A DNA stretch of 64,000 bases from Lachnospiraceae bacterium (GCA_902363135.1 CABIZF010000016.1:7309-71308), one strand, 5' to 3'; shown: positions 8,656 to 17,861, numbered from the stretch's first letter. Notes: a model not told the origin generated them from the sequence alone. Numbers and translations: made by a program.

Positions 8656-9403
8656 AGGATTTTTCCTCACTTTCTGCTGTTGATGGTTCTTTTGCTTTTT
8701 CTATGGATTTATCAGTTGCCTTCTTCTTTTCTTGTATGTCAAATACTGCGTAGCCTTCAAATATATTGACTTGCATTGATTTTTGATGTTCTTCCACTGG
8801 AATACCGAACTGATTCTTCCATTCTTCAGGATAAGAAGGTGTCCTAGCAGTGGTTACAGTTCCATTGTCTTTTAGTGTACGAGGAAATATTTCAGGTGAA
8901 GTTAAATCGAAAATGAACAGTATTTCATTGCCAGAACGAATTAGTTTGCCGAGAATCTTGTACCGATAATTAGGATTCCAGTCCATGAGAGATATCACTT
9001 TAGCAAAGAAAATTCGACAGGTGATTTGTTTTGGCGAACGTTTTTTTCCAGAGGAACACCAACGAAAAGAGTCTTTTTCTTCTTCTCGACAGGGACGGAC
9101 AGCCAGTTTTTTTTCAATGGGATTGACTAATATTTGCACATATTCGACATCGGGTAGTTTTTTTATGCAGGCGGTATTTACAGATACCTTGTAGTTATTA
9201 AACGTAAACGAAGGTTCGTAAATATGAGCGAAGAATTCGCCACGTACAACTTGATAACCGTCATAGCTGAAAGAATCATCGTCAATGACTTCCGTTTGAT
9301 TTGAGGGGCTGGGTGCGACTGTTATTGGCATAGGTGTGTTGATTTTCATCATATCAGAAGGTTCTGTAGTCATATTCCATTGATTTATAGGTTGCTCGCT
9401 CAT
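8615..9403 (-). CDS. 262-residue protein sharing the recombinase-tail domain
   Basis: The domain (about residues 45-175) contains GYQVVRGEFFAHIYEPSFTF, KLPDVEYVQILVNP and KLAVRPC, and matches the C-terminal part of the neighbouring recombinase in order and spacing. The end (after about 205) is polar and low in complexity. RBS AAAGGAGAC precedes ATG. It overlaps the recombinase stop by four bases and the next gene by 41 bases. Likely an accessory factor of the recombinase; that is inference from context. Confidence 0.65.
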   Translation of the reverse strand: MSEQPINQWNMTTEPSDMMKINTPMPITVAPSPSNQTEVIDDDSFSYDGYQVVRGEFFAHIYEPSFTFNNYKVSVNTACIKKLPDVEYVQILVNPIEKKLAVRPCREEEKDSFRWCSSGKKRSPKQITCRIFFAKVISLMDWNPNYRYKILGKLIRSGNEILFIFDLTSPEIFPRTLKDNGTVTTARTPSYPEEWKNQFGIPVEEHQKSMQVNIFEGYAVFDIQEKKKATDKSIEKAKEPSTAESEEKSYEQQTLFPSTNMY

Positions 9404-11265
9404 TGGGTGTCTCCTTTAATTTCTGTAATAATATTCTTTATATTTTGTATAATGGTTTCTTTGGGAGTGGTTTGTAGCTCGGGTTCTTTATAAGGTTTAC
9501 TTTCTGAAGCAGTCTGCCAGTTTTTGTCTGCTGTAAATTCTGTTAATTCTGGCGCTTGAGACTGAGTATAGTAATTATTACCGAAGCTATTCATCCAGTC
9601 GGCAGGATAAGCTAACACACTCTTAGAATCAGATATTGTATCAGGCATGTTGTTATTGGGGGCGGATACGTCGTTGGTACTTGTCGGTATTCGTATTTCT
9701 GTATCGTCCATGTTGAAAATAAGGACATTTTCATTGTCTTTTTGGTGGGCAACTCCTAATATTCTATATTTGCATTTTTTGTCCCATTTAAATATCTCGT
9801 ATAATGTTGGCAAAAATGCAGCGCCGGAAATTGGTTTTGGAATAAGTTGACCATCTTTGAGACGTGACCACTGCACTTTATTTTTTGTTTCAGAGGAACA
9901 TGGTCGGATAGCAAGTAGTTTTGAGCTTGGGTGTATTAGCAGTTCGACAAATTTTATGTTTGGAAATTTCCGTATAGCATCTTTGTTAAAAGAGATCTGT
10001 TTATATGAAAAAGAAACAGAAATCCGACCAACAGAGGAGAAAAATTGTCCTCTGGCAACTTCATAGTCTCTTAAATCGAAGGAACCGGCGGAAGCAGTAA
10101 TTGTATCAGGTACATTCATATTTGCCGGTTTAAGGACGCTTTGAGATGCTTCAAAGTAGTCTCTGGCTTTAAATCCAGACCATCTTGGATTAATGCTTAT
10201 AAATCCACTTAGAGAGCCTTCTTGTATCACATGTAATTCTGGTAAAATCTCTTTATTTCCATATTTCGCATTTGTAATTAATTTTTGAACAGCTATGAAA
10301 TCATCTCGGGAGATAATAGCTTCGTGATGTCCGACTTTTCTGTATTGATTACGGTCTTGATTGTTTTTCCTTGATTTATGGTCAAGATAATTAGGAGTCC
10401 ATGTTTTTCTCGCCAGAACATCCCCACAATGGCGTTCATTTTGAAGGATTTGTAGTATGGTACTGGATGACCAGACATCATTATTCTTTTTTGTTTTACA
10501 ACCGAGTTCTGTCAAAGAATCAGCAATTTGTTGAGTACTGCTTCCATTCAGATACATATAAAAAATAAGCTGCACAATTTTAGCTTCATGTGGATTGATT
10601 ACAAGATCTCCATTTTCGTCTTGGTCATATCCGAGCAGAGGAGGTGTAAGGAATATTCCCCGACGAAAACGCATTTCAATGGAAGAATTCATAATTTCAC
10701 TTTTGGTATGACTTTCTTCCTGTGCAAGTGTTGACATGAATGACAGAATCATTTCGCTTTTGGGATCAAGAGTATTTAAATGCTCTGTTTCAAAAAATAC
10801 ACCGACGGGTGGACGGAGTGAAGAAAGCTCTCGTACATATCGGATACAGTCAACAACGTTTCTTGCAAATCGGGATACACTTTTTGTTATGATTAAATCA
10901 ATTTTTCCGGCTTCACAATCTTCAATCATTTTTTTGAATGCATCTCTATGTTGAAGCGAAGTGCCTGAAATGCCTTCGTCGGCATATATTTCGACAAGCA
11001 TCCAATTCGGATTTTTATTTACTACATCCTGATAATGATTTTTCTGTAATTCATATGAGGATGTTTGGCGTGGATCATCCGTAGATACCCTTGCATATAC
11101 AGCTACTCGTAGTTTTTTTTCTGTTTTAAAAATATCCTCTGGTGGAAGTGCCGGAATTACTTCCAGTTCTTCTGGATCAATACCTTTGTATCTTTGCCGG
11201 ATTCTGGCTTTCTGTTCATCAATATTACTGCTTCGTTCTTCACTTTCTTTCATCAATAGCGACAT
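9400..11265 (-). CDS. Large serine recombinase with an extra C-terminal domain
   Basis: 621 residues. The resolvase catalytic domain lies at about 50-200, with VAVYARVSTDD (catalytic Ser), DEGISGTSL and TKSVSRFARN. It is followed by a recombinase domain (GYDQDENGDLVINPHEAKIV) and the beta-rich region around 290-345. Unlike standard members, residues about 395-525 form a further domain that occurs alone in the next two genes. No zinc-ribbon CxxC cluster typical of large serine recombinases is obvious, so the extra domain may replace it. First gene of the leftward operon. Confidence 0.88.
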   Translation of the reverse strand: MSLLMKESEERSSNIDEQKARIRQRYKGIDPEELEVIPALPPEDIFKTEKKLRVAVYARVSTDDPRQTSSYELQKNHYQDVVNKNPNWMLVEIYADEGISGTSLQHRDAFKKMIEDCEAGKIDLIITKSVSRFARNVVDCIRYVRELSSLRPPVGVFFETEHLNTLDPKSEMILSFMSTLAQEESHTKSEIMNSSIEMRFRRGIFLTPPLLGYDQDENGDLVINPHEAKIVQLIFYMYLNGSSTQQIADSLTELGCKTKKNNDVWSSSTILQILQNERHCGDVLARKTWTPNYLDHKSRKNNQDRNQYRKVGHHEAIISRDDFIAVQKLITNAKYGNKEILPELHVIQEGSLSGFISINPRWSGFKARDYFEASQSVLKPANMNVPDTITASAGSFDLRDYEVARGQFFSSVGRISVSFSYKQISFNKDAIRKFPNIKFVELLIHPSSKLLAIRPCSSETKNKVQWSRLKDGQLIPKPISGAAFLPTLYEIFKWDKKCKYRILGVAHQKDNENVLIFNMDDTEIRIPTSTNDVSAPNNNMPDTISDSKSVLAYPADWMNSFGNNYYTQSQAPELTEFTADKNWQTASESKPYKEPELQTTPKETIIQNIKNIITEIKGDTQ

Positions 11266-11309
11266 CCTTTATAGTTGATATAACTATCATAGAATTTTTG
11301 GATTGAAAA

Positions 11310-11351
11310 AGACATAAACCATCAGTTAAGTGATTAACGGATGGTTTATGT
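11310..11351 (-). terminator. Terminator of the leftward XRE gene
   Basis: ACATAAACCATC and GATGGTTTATGT form a 12-bp stem around a 14-15 base loop. On the minus strand it is followed by CTTTTTC. It separates the XRE gene from the recombinase operon. Confidence 0.65.
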
Positions 11352-11382
11352 AGAAATAGATATTTGATTGTTATTGAATGAT

Positions 11383-11772
11383 TTAATAATCATTCGGGTT
11401 ATCAGCATCGTAATTGTGTTTTGAGGATAGATGCCAATCATTGATTCGTAAAATATTCTTTATGGCTGAAAGAACCTCGAATATGTAACGTTTTTCAGTG
11501 CTGGTACAATCTGCCATTAATAAATCGATATCAGTTTGATATTCCGTAGGATTGTATAACAAGTTTCCATAGAGTAATTCATCAATAGTAATTTCAAGGG
11601 CATTGCTAATTTTGATTAAAGATTCTAAACTGGGTTTACGCTTGGCATTTTCTATATAGCTTATATAAACAGTAGAAAGATCAGCGATTTCAGCCAGCTC
11701 CTCGGCAGACAATCCTCGTTGTTTGCGGGTTTCTCTTATACGTTTGCCTATAAGTGCATAATTTATTTCCAT
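11383..11772 (-). CDS. XRE-family transcriptional regulator
   Basis: 129 residues with an N-terminal helix-turn-helix (RIRETRKQRGLSAEELAEIA, then STVYISYIENAKRKPSLESL, residues 11-50). The C-terminal half has no recognised domain. RBS GGAGGTGAGG precedes ATG. It is transcribed toward the serine-recombinase operon but separated from it by a terminator, and diverges from the small genes at 11999-13190. Confidence 0.85.
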   Translation of the reverse strand: MEINYALIGKRIRETRKQRGLSAEELAEIADLSTVYISYIENAKRKPSLESLIKISNALEITIDELLYGNLLYNPTEYQTDIDLLMADCTSTEKRYIFEVLSAIKNILRINDWHLSSKHNYDADNPNDY

Positions 11773-11998
11773 GTCCTCACCTCCTTTCCATCACAACTTG
11801 ACTTTTTTGTGTTGTAGATAGAAAAAAATGGTGAGCTATACAATAGTAATTGGTTGTATAAAAAGAAGTATATCATATGTATATAGCAAAAAGAAGATTG
11901 TCGATTGATGGGAGAAAAAGGCGATAAGTTATAATTGAACAACAGTGAAAAAAAGGTTATTATTTATGTATTAAAAATTATGTCTGAGAGGAAAATAC

Positions 11999-12214
11999 AT
12001 GGCAGATAAAGAGGAAATTAAAACACTGGAGGAATTAGAGGAAAAAGGAAGAATACTGCGGGGGTACAAAGAAAAATTCCGGCAGATGTGCCAAGAAAAT
12101 AAAATGATAAAGGGTTCGACAGTGCTGAAACTATATGATAAAATTGAAGAGGTACAAAGAGAATATGAGCATTTAGATAATAAGCTGACATTAATGGAAT
12201 ACAACTTTATATAG
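11999..12214 (+). CDS. Small coiled-coil protein
   Basis: 71 residues, mostly Glu, Lys and Leu in heptad-like spacing, so a coiled coil is likely. AGAGGAAAA lies before the ATG. No family recognised. It lies between two divergent XRE genes in the element. Confidence 0.5.
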   Translation: MADKEEIKTLEELEEKGRILRGYKEKFRQMCQENKMIKGSTVLKLYDKIEEVQREYEHLDNKLTLMEYNFI

Positions 12215-12294
12215 TTCTATTTTTTTTGTTTTAATACTACTGTTTCCCTTAGTAAATACTTGTAAGATACATCTCTAATATTTTTGCGGATTTC

Positions 12295-12315
12295 TAGTTA
12301 CAATTAAGGTAACTA
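12295..12315. promoter_or_regulatory. Palindromic operator before the second XRE gene
   Basis: TAGTTAC and GTAACTA are perfect 7-base arms around AATTAAG. The site lies 24 bases before the TTG start, a typical place for an autoregulatory operator. Confidence 0.5.
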
Positions 12316-12338
12316 CTATCGGAAAGAGGTGTATTTAC

Positions 12339-12659
12339 TTGCGTACAGAGGATTATATTGCGGACAATATTATAGCTTTATGTAAAAAACGTGATATGAG
12401 TAAATATCGGCTGTCACAATTGACTGGTATATCTCAATCTTCGATTGGAAAAATTATTGCTAAAGAAAGTTTACCCACTATGCCTACTGTAGAAAAGATA
12501 TGTGATGCACTGGGAGTAACAATGGCACAATTCTTTGCCGGAATGGATGTTCCAGTAAGCTTATCAGAATCACAACAAGAGGTTTTGAATATTTGGAATA
12601 ATCTTGATGAAAAAGAACAGAATGTAGTGATACAAATGCTCCGGGGACTTCAAAAATAA
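12339..12659 (+). CDS. XRE-family transcriptional regulator
   Basis: 106 residues from a TTG start with GGAAAGAGG upstream. The helix-turn-helix covers residues about 19-45 (SKYRLSQLTGISQSSIGKII) and is followed by the KICDALGVTMAQFF segment usual in small SinR/Cro-like repressors. Probably binds the palindrome at 12295-12315. Confidence 0.85.
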   Translation: MRTEDYIADNIIALCKKRDMSKYRLSQLTGISQSSIGKIIAKESLPTMPTVEKICDALGVTMAQFFAGMDVPVSLSESQQEVLNIWNNLDEKEQNVVIQMLRGLQK

Positions 12660-12661
12660 AG

Positions 12662-12700
12662 GAAACAGTTGTAACGAAAATGTTGACTGTTTCTTTTTTT
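12662..12700 (+). terminator. Terminator after the XRE gene
   Basis: GAAACAGT (12662) pairs with ACTGTTTC (12686-12693), followed by seven T, directly after the stop codon. Confidence 0.7.
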
Positions 12701-12716
12701 ATGGAGTTGGGAGATT

Positions 12717-13190
12717 ATGGTGATTGAAAAGAAATATTATGATATTGCACAGCGTGAATTGGAAGAAATGCAAAGAGAAATTAATGCAGAAAAAGCGCAA
12801 ATGTCAGAAGAAGAGATACTAGAGGATAAAAAATGGCATGATGAACAATTGGAAACAATTATTAAAAAGGCAGAAGCTCATATGCGTCGTTTTAAGAAAG
12901 TTCCAGATCCTCAAAAAGTAGTGAAATTCACTTTTTTACAAAAAGATGCATTGGAAATTGCACGAAATATGCAGATAAATATAAAAACTGAGCGTAAAGA
13001 AGATGATTTATGGGGGACGATAGAAATGTCATTTAATAATATGTGGTTTTTAGATTCGGCTCCTAGTGAATGGAAAGATATTTGGAATAACTTGATGAAA
13101 GAAGCTCAGAGAGTGTATATAGAAGCAAAAGATAACATGATCATGTATCAATATTATTATGATTTGGCGGTAGAAGTTCCTTGTGTGTAG
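12717..13190 (+). CDS. Hypothetical protein, helical
   Basis: 157 residues, acidic and probably mostly helical: an amphipathic N-terminus (residues 1-65) rich in Glu/Lys, then a Trp-containing region (LWGTIEMSFNNMWFLDSAPS). No family recognised. Cytoplasmic by composition. It follows the XRE gene after a terminator. Confidence 0.5.
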   Translation: MVIEKKYYDIAQRELEEMQREINAEKAQMSEEEILEDKKWHDEQLETIIKKAEAHMRRFKKVPDPQKVVKFTFLQKDALEIARNMQINIKTERKEDDLWGTIEMSFNNMWFLDSAPSEWKDIWNNLMKEAQRVYIEAKDNMIMYQYYYDLAVEVPCV

Positions 13191-13283
13191 ACAAAATACA
13201 AATAATGATATACTGTGGATATGATATGTAAAAATAGTCGGAGAAAGATTTGTGAATGCACGATTATTTAGGAGGAAAAAAGC

Positions 13284-13361
13284 ATGACCTTACGGTATTT
13301 GCTGTTGGAATGCCAGACATTTGAGCCGTACCAGCTTCCGCAGCAGCCGCATTTTATTTAA
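13284..13361 (+). CDS. Possible short peptide or remnant
   Basis: 25 codons (MTLRYLLLECQTFEPYQLPQ...) behind a strong RBS (AGGAGGA, 7-8 bases upstream). It ends where the decayed serine recombinase on the other strand begins. The good RBS suggests the 5' end of a gene truncated here rather than a designed peptide. Confidence 0.3.
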   Translation: MTLRYLLLECQTFEPYQLPQQPHFI

Positions 13362-13955
13362 GTGGAGAAGATGTGTACTCCACTGTGGTATTTCTTGCCT
13401 CGACCTCGCTTCAATATCTCACGTTGGACCATCTCGAACACTTCCGGCTCGATAATGGCTTCGTGGTTATTCTCTACATAGTATTGTGGAATTTCTCCCT
13501 CATTGACTTTGGTCTTCTAGGTAAGAAAGTCAGTGGTGTAGGACTTCTGTAGAAGAGCATCACCTTTGTACTTTTCGTTTGAGAGAATGCTTTTTACAGC
13601 TGATTGATTCCAGTTTGTCTTTCCGCCCGGTGTCAGAATGCCGTCATCGGTGAGCTGTTTTGCTATCCCGTGATAGGTCATTCACTGAAGGAACATACTG
13701 TAAATTCGTTTGATGGTAACGGCCTGTTCTGGAGTTACTACAAGGGTTCCGTCAAGACCACAGTCGTAGCCAAGAAATCTCTTGAATGGAACAGTGACCT
13801 TACCGTCAGCAAATCGCTTTCTCTGGCCCCATGTACAGTTCTCTGAAATGGAGCGGCTTTCTTCCTGTGCTAGTGAGGACATGATGGTAAGCAGCAGCTC
13901 GCCTTTGCTGTCGAAGGTCCAGATGTTCTTCTTCTCGGAATGTATATAGTACAAA
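13358..13955 (-). pseudogene. Decayed serine recombinase fragment
   Basis: The minus strand encodes the middle of a large serine recombinase: NIWTFDSKGELLLTIMSSLA, then FLGYDCGLDGTLVVTPEQAV. After YSMFLQ a stop (13680-13682) interrupts a frame that continues at once with MTYHGIAKQLTDDGILTPGG. A second in-frame stop follows DFLT. The first 100 or so residues with the catalytic serine are absent. It is unlike the intact recombinase at 9400-11265, so it is a separate older acquisition. Confidence 0.85.
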
Positions 13956-14091
13956 ATATCTTTTTTATAACACTATATATCGTGGTTTTCTTTGGATATC
14001 TCGCATAGATATTGTATTATCTTCAAGTATCATCAAGCGACTTTTGCCTATTTAAGCGACAAAAATATATCTTCGAATTGTCAGACTATAA

Positions 14092-14120
14092 TTGAGAAAC
14101 AGCCGTAAATATAGTATAAT
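14092..14120 (+). promoter_or_regulatory. Promoter of the MmeI-like gene
   Basis: TTGAGA (14092-14097) and TATAAT (14115-14120) with 17 bases between, 39 bases before the ATG at 14159. Confidence 0.65.
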
Positions 14121-14158
14121 GCCAATTGAATTATTATACCTGAAAGGCGGTTGTACAT

Positions 14159-16966
14159 ATGAATGATGTAGAACAGCGTGTGGCGGCGAAAGCCTTTGCC
14201 GCATACTGGAAAGATAAAGGATATGAGAAAGGGGAAAGTCAATCTTTTTGGCTGTCACTACTGCGTGACGTTTTCGGGAAAGAGCACCCGGAACAGTTCA
14301 TACTATTTGAAGAACAGGTGCACTTAGATCATACAAGTTTTATTGATGGCAATATCCCAGAAACAAAAGTTCTGATTGAACAAAAAGGACTGGGCAAAGA
14401 TTTAAGAAAGCCTATCAAGCAATCAGACGGCACGTATTTAACCCCATTTCAACAGGCAAAACGCTATATAACAGAATTACCGCTGTCACAACACCCGCGT
14501 TGGGTCGTTACCTGTAATTTTGAAAAGTTCCTTGTATACGATATGGAACGCCCCGGCGGAGAGCCGGAAGAAATCCTGCTTGAAAATCTCGAAAAAGAAT
14601 ATTATCGGCTTCAATTTTTAGTGGATAGCGGCAACGAACACTTAAAGCGTGAAATGGAAGTTTCCATTGCTGCGGGTGAAATTGTCGGCTTGCTCTATGA
14701 TGCATTTGCAAAACAGTATGCAGACCCTACAAGTGAACGTGCTATGAAAAGCCTTAATGTGCTTTGTGTCCGGCTTGTATTCTGTCTGTACGCAGAGGAT
14801 GCAGGCATATTTGGCGGGCGCGGTATGTTCCATGATTATTTAGCGGAATTTGACGCACGCAAAATGCGGCGTGCTATCACAGACCTTTTCAAGATACTTG
14901 ATACAAAACTCGAAGATCGTGACCCGTATTTAAAAGATGATTTCCCGGAATTAGCAGCTTTCCCATATGTCAACGGCGGATTGTTTGCAAATGAGGATAT
15001 AGAAATTCCACCCTTTACCGATGAAATCCGCGATTTGTTACTAACAAAAGCAAGTTCTGATTTTGATTGGTCGGAAATCAGCCCTACTATTTTCGGTGCG
15101 GTATTTGAAAGCACCTTGAACCCGGAAACAAGACGTTCCGGCGGAATGCATTATACTTCTATCGAAAATATTCACAAGGTTATTGACCCGCTGTTTTTGG
15201 ATGAATTAAAGGCGGAATTTGAGGAAATCAGAAATATTGCTGTAAAGCGTACACGGGAAAGAAAACTGCAAGATTTTCAAAAGAAGTTGTCAACGCTTAC
15301 GTTCTTAGACCCCGCCTGCGGCAGCGGAAATTTTTTAACGGAAACTTACCTGTCGTTGCGTCGTTTGGAAAATGAAATCTTACAGGAATTACAAGGCGGT
15401 CAGATGGTTTTAGGCTATGACAATATGAACCCGATACAGGTTTCTATCAGTCAGTTCTACGGTATCGAAATCAATGATTTTGCCGTAACCGTTGCAAAGA
15501 CTGCATTATGGATTGCTGAAAGTCAGATGATGAAAGAAACAGAAAGTATTGTTTTGATGCATCTTGACTTCCTGCCGCTGAAAACGAATGCATTTATACA
15601 TGAGGGCAACGCACTTCAAGTTGATTGGGAAAGCGTTATTCCGAAATATCAGCTTTCATATATTATGGGAAATCCGCCTTTTGTAGCCCGCGCCGGAAGA
15701 ACAAAAGCTAAAGATTCATCTTCAAAAGGAATGTTAGATGATACACAGAAAACAGATAGGCTTAATGTATTCGGTGAAGATTTAGGAAATGTTGACTATG
15801 TTGCTTGTTGGTTTAAGAAAGCGGCTGTTTTCACCAAAAATACAGCAATCAGATGTGCCTTTGTTGCAACCGATTCAATATGTCAAGGGCAACAGATTTA
15901 CCCTATTTGGAAAAACATTTTACAAGACGATATTTATATCAACTTTGCATATAAGTTTTTCAAATGGAATTCCGAAGCGGGTAAGACAGCAACTGTTTAT
16001 GTTATTATTGTTGGTTTTTCACATATTGAAGATAGAGAAGCCCTTTTGTTTTCAGGTGATAGAGTTATAAAAGTACCACATATCAGTCCATATTTGACGG
16101 CAGCTGAGGATATTCTTGTTTCATCAAGAAATAAGCCTTTGTGTCAAGTGCCTGTATTTAAGATGGGTAATCAGCCTATTGATAATGGAAATTATCTTTT
16201 CACTAAATCTGAAATGGATAATTTTGTTGAAAAGGAGCCAAACAGCCAAAAATATTTTAGACAATGGCTAGATGGGGCAGGTTTTCTAAATAATACATTT
16301 AAGTATTGTTTATGGTTGGGTGGATGTAGCCCAGCAGAATTAAAAGCAATGCCTGAATGTTTGAAACTTGTGAAAGCAGTTAAAGAATACAGAGAAAAAA
16401 GTAACCGTAAATCAACAAAAAAACTAGCAGATACACCGACAAGATTTCAGACAGAAAATATGCCGTCTGGTAATTATATTGCAGCCCCTGAGGTTTCATC
16501 GGGAAATAGGCGATATATTCCAATGGGATTTTTGGATGAAAATACATTTTGTAGCAACAAATTACGTCTCATGAGTGGCGCAACACTATTTCATTTTGGC
16601 GTTTTGCAATCAAATGTGCACATGGCCTGGACTAGAACCGTATGTGGATACTATGGTCCTAGTTACCAATATTCAATAAATATTGTATACAATAATTTCC
16701 CATGGCCTACCCCTACAGATGCACAAAAGGCAAAAATAGAACAGACAGCACAGGCTATTCTTGATGCGCGAGCACTTTACCCCGATAGCAGTCTTGCAGA
16801 ACTTTATGATGAAGTTTTAATGCCGCCGGAACTTATCAGGGCACATCAAGCAAATGATCGTGCGGTTATGGCTGCGTACGGCTTCACAAAAGGAACGCCG
16901 GAATTTTCAAGTGAATCTGCCTGCGTTGCGTCCCTTATGCGAATGTATCAAGAATTGACAAAGTAA
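14159..16966 (+). CDS. MmeI-like type IIL restriction-modification enzyme
   Basis: 935 residues, combining cleavage and methylation in one chain. The N-terminus holds a D...(E)xK nuclease-like site (FIDGNIPETKVLIEQKG, about residue 60-77). A helical connector follows to about 370. The methyltransferase has motif I LDPACGSGNFLTE (about 382) and motif IV GNPPF (about 505), the N6-adenine type. The C-terminal half (about 600-930; ending GFTKGTPEFSSESACVA...) fits a target recognition region and tail. The length fits MmeI relatives. It has its own promoter and no separate endonuclease gene is adjacent, as expected. Its codon use looks less AT-rich than the neighbouring transposon genes. Likely defence cargo. 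Confidence 0.85.
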   Translation: MNDVEQRVAAKAFAAYWKDKGYEKGESQSFWLSLLRDVFGKEHPEQFILFEEQVHLDHTSFIDGNIPETKVLIEQKGLGKDLRKPIKQSDGTYLTPFQQAKRYITELPLSQHPRWVVTCNFEKFLVYDMERPGGEPEEILLENLEKEYYRLQFLVDSGNEHLKREMEVSIAAGEIVGLLYDAFAKQYADPTSERAMKSLNVLCVRLVFCLYAEDAGIFGGRGMFHDYLAEFDARKMRRAITDLFKILDTKLEDRDPYLKDDFPELAAFPYVNGGLFANEDIEIPPFTDEIRDLLLTKASSDFDWSEISPTIFGAVFESTLNPETRRSGGMHYTSIENIHKVIDPLFLDELKAEFEEIRNIAVKRTRERKLQDFQKKLSTLTFLDPACGSGNFLTETYLSLRRLENEILQELQGGQMVLGYDNMNPIQVSISQFYGIEINDFAVTVAKTALWIAESQMMKETESIVLMHLDFLPLKTNAFIHEGNALQVDWESVIPKYQLSYIMGNPPFVARAGRTKAKDSSSKGMLDDTQKTDRLNVFGEDLGNVDYVACWFKKAAVFTKNTAIRCAFVATDSICQGQQIYPIWKNILQDDIYINFAYKFFKWNSEAGKTATVYVIIVGFSHIEDREALLFSGDRVIKVPHISPYLTAAEDILVSSRNKPLCQVPVFKMGNQPIDNGNYLFTKSEMDNFVEKEPNSQKYFRQWLDGAGFLNNTFKYCLWLGGCSPAELKAMPECLKLVKAVKEYREKSNRKSTKKLADTPTRFQTENMPSGNYIAAPEVSSGNRRYIPMGFLDENTFCSNKLRLMSGATLFHFGVLQSNVHMAWTRTVCGYYGPSYQYSINIVYNNFPWPTPTDAQKAKIEQTAQAILDARALYPDSSLAELYDEVLMPPELIRAHQANDRAVMAAYGFTKGTPEFSSESACVASLMRMYQELTK

Positions 16967-17054
16967 TCATCTTACCCGGCGGCTGCAATATAGCTTTAAA
17001 TCTGCTTTGTAGCCCTCGAATACATCAACCCGCGTTATATAATATAGTACAAAG

Positions 17055-17201
17055 GGACAAAATAAACCAGGTTTACTTTTGTGTGCGAGCGGACTTTATA
17101 CATTATATGACGTACTTCAAAAAAATGATTGGAACGAACATGAAATAGAAAATCGTGCAGAATGGCTCTTAGCTAATGCACAGAATATTTGGAAAATATA
17201 G
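17055..17201 (+). pseudogene. 3' remnant of a GmrSD-like (DUF262/DUF1524) gene
   Basis: A 48-codon open stretch ending in TAG reads GQNKPGLLLCASGLYTLYDV and DWNEHEIENRAEWLLANAQN followed by IWKI. The ending resembles the C-terminus of GmrSD-type modified-DNA restriction proteins, where a W..., R... and final IW are usual. No start or upstream portion remains. Family assignment is tentative. Confidence 0.45.
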
Positions 17202-17229
17202 AGTATTCCAAATCCATAAAAGCTGAATG

Positions 17230-17291
17230 AAAACCAATATGGGAATTTTACAGGTGATACAAAATTTGTAAAATTTTCATATTGGTTTTTT
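17230..17291. terminator. Long bidirectional terminator
   Basis: AAAACCAATATG, then AATTTTACA, pair with TGTAAAATT and CATATTGGTTTTTT: about 20 base pairs with one small internal mismatch and a T run. It closes the MmeI-like/GmrSD segment. Confidence 0.85.
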
Positions 17292-17450
17292 GTGATTTGT
17301 AAAAAATCATAAATTTGGATACTGAGTAAGGTTATGGATTTTGGATTTTTATGTATTTTTCAATTTTGGATAAGGCTCCGAAATTGGTAATTTTGCGGAA
17401 GTGTATCCACACTTCCTGTCCTTGCTGTTTTTAAAATCACATAGTGATTT

Positions 17451-17763
17451 CACAGGGATATAGAGATATTTAGTCTATTTTATATCCCTGTGTTGTGACC
17501 GGAAAAATTCGGGGAACCAAGTGTATATTTATGCTGAATGTGAGGAACTGGGGAGCACAATCCTCAGCAAGAATCCTACGTCCGGAAAATATTATATTGC
17601 TAAAATAGCGATATGGTATTACCGGGGTGGATCTTGCTCTAGTGTATACTGAGACCTCGGCATAAATAGAAAAATGGGTTTGGGGAATCCCCAGCAAGAT
17701 GAAAACCTGATGAGAGAATATTGTGATGAAAGACAATATTGTTAAACACAGGTGGATCTTGCT
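17451..17763. other. Foldback-rich region with two tandem related units
   Basis: First comes a 12-bp perfect inverted repeat (CACAGGGATATA 17451-17462 with TATATCCCTGTG 17481-17492). Then two related units follow. In each, a GGGGA...TCC hairpin is followed by AGCAAGAT/AAT (17566, 17693), an internal hairpin and GGTGGATCTTGCT ending at 17638 and 17763, so the unit ends pair. Internal hairpins differ in sequence (ATATTGCT/AGCGATAT and AATATTGT/ACAATATT), the mark of a conserved shape. TATTTATG near 17526 can pair with CATAAATA near 17661. No coding frame fits. Either a structured RNA or protein-binding DNA. Confidence 0.55.
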
Positions 17764-17812
17764 TTAGAAAATGATTTGCCATAATGAATTAGAACATAGG
17801 AGGAGGAAGCGT

Positions 17813-17843
17813 TAAAAAAGAGAGAGCCATAAGCAACTCTCTC
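17813..17843 (-). terminator. Terminator of the leftward regulator gene
   Basis: GAGAGAG (17820-17826) pairs with CTCTCTC (17837-17843); on the minus strand the hairpin is followed by six U. It lies 18 bases beyond the stop codon. Confidence 0.75.
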
Positions 17844-17861
17844 TGTGATAAAATCAAATAG

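Noticed and set aside
17470..17736. Minus-strand open frame of 88 codons
   Set aside because: It lies across the two foldback units, has no RBS and no likeness to a protein.
17500..17770. CRISPR array or known riboswitch
   Set aside because: Only two diverged units without equal spacers. No match to the core motifs of c-di-GMP, glycine, THF, T-box or hammerhead RNAs that I could recognise.
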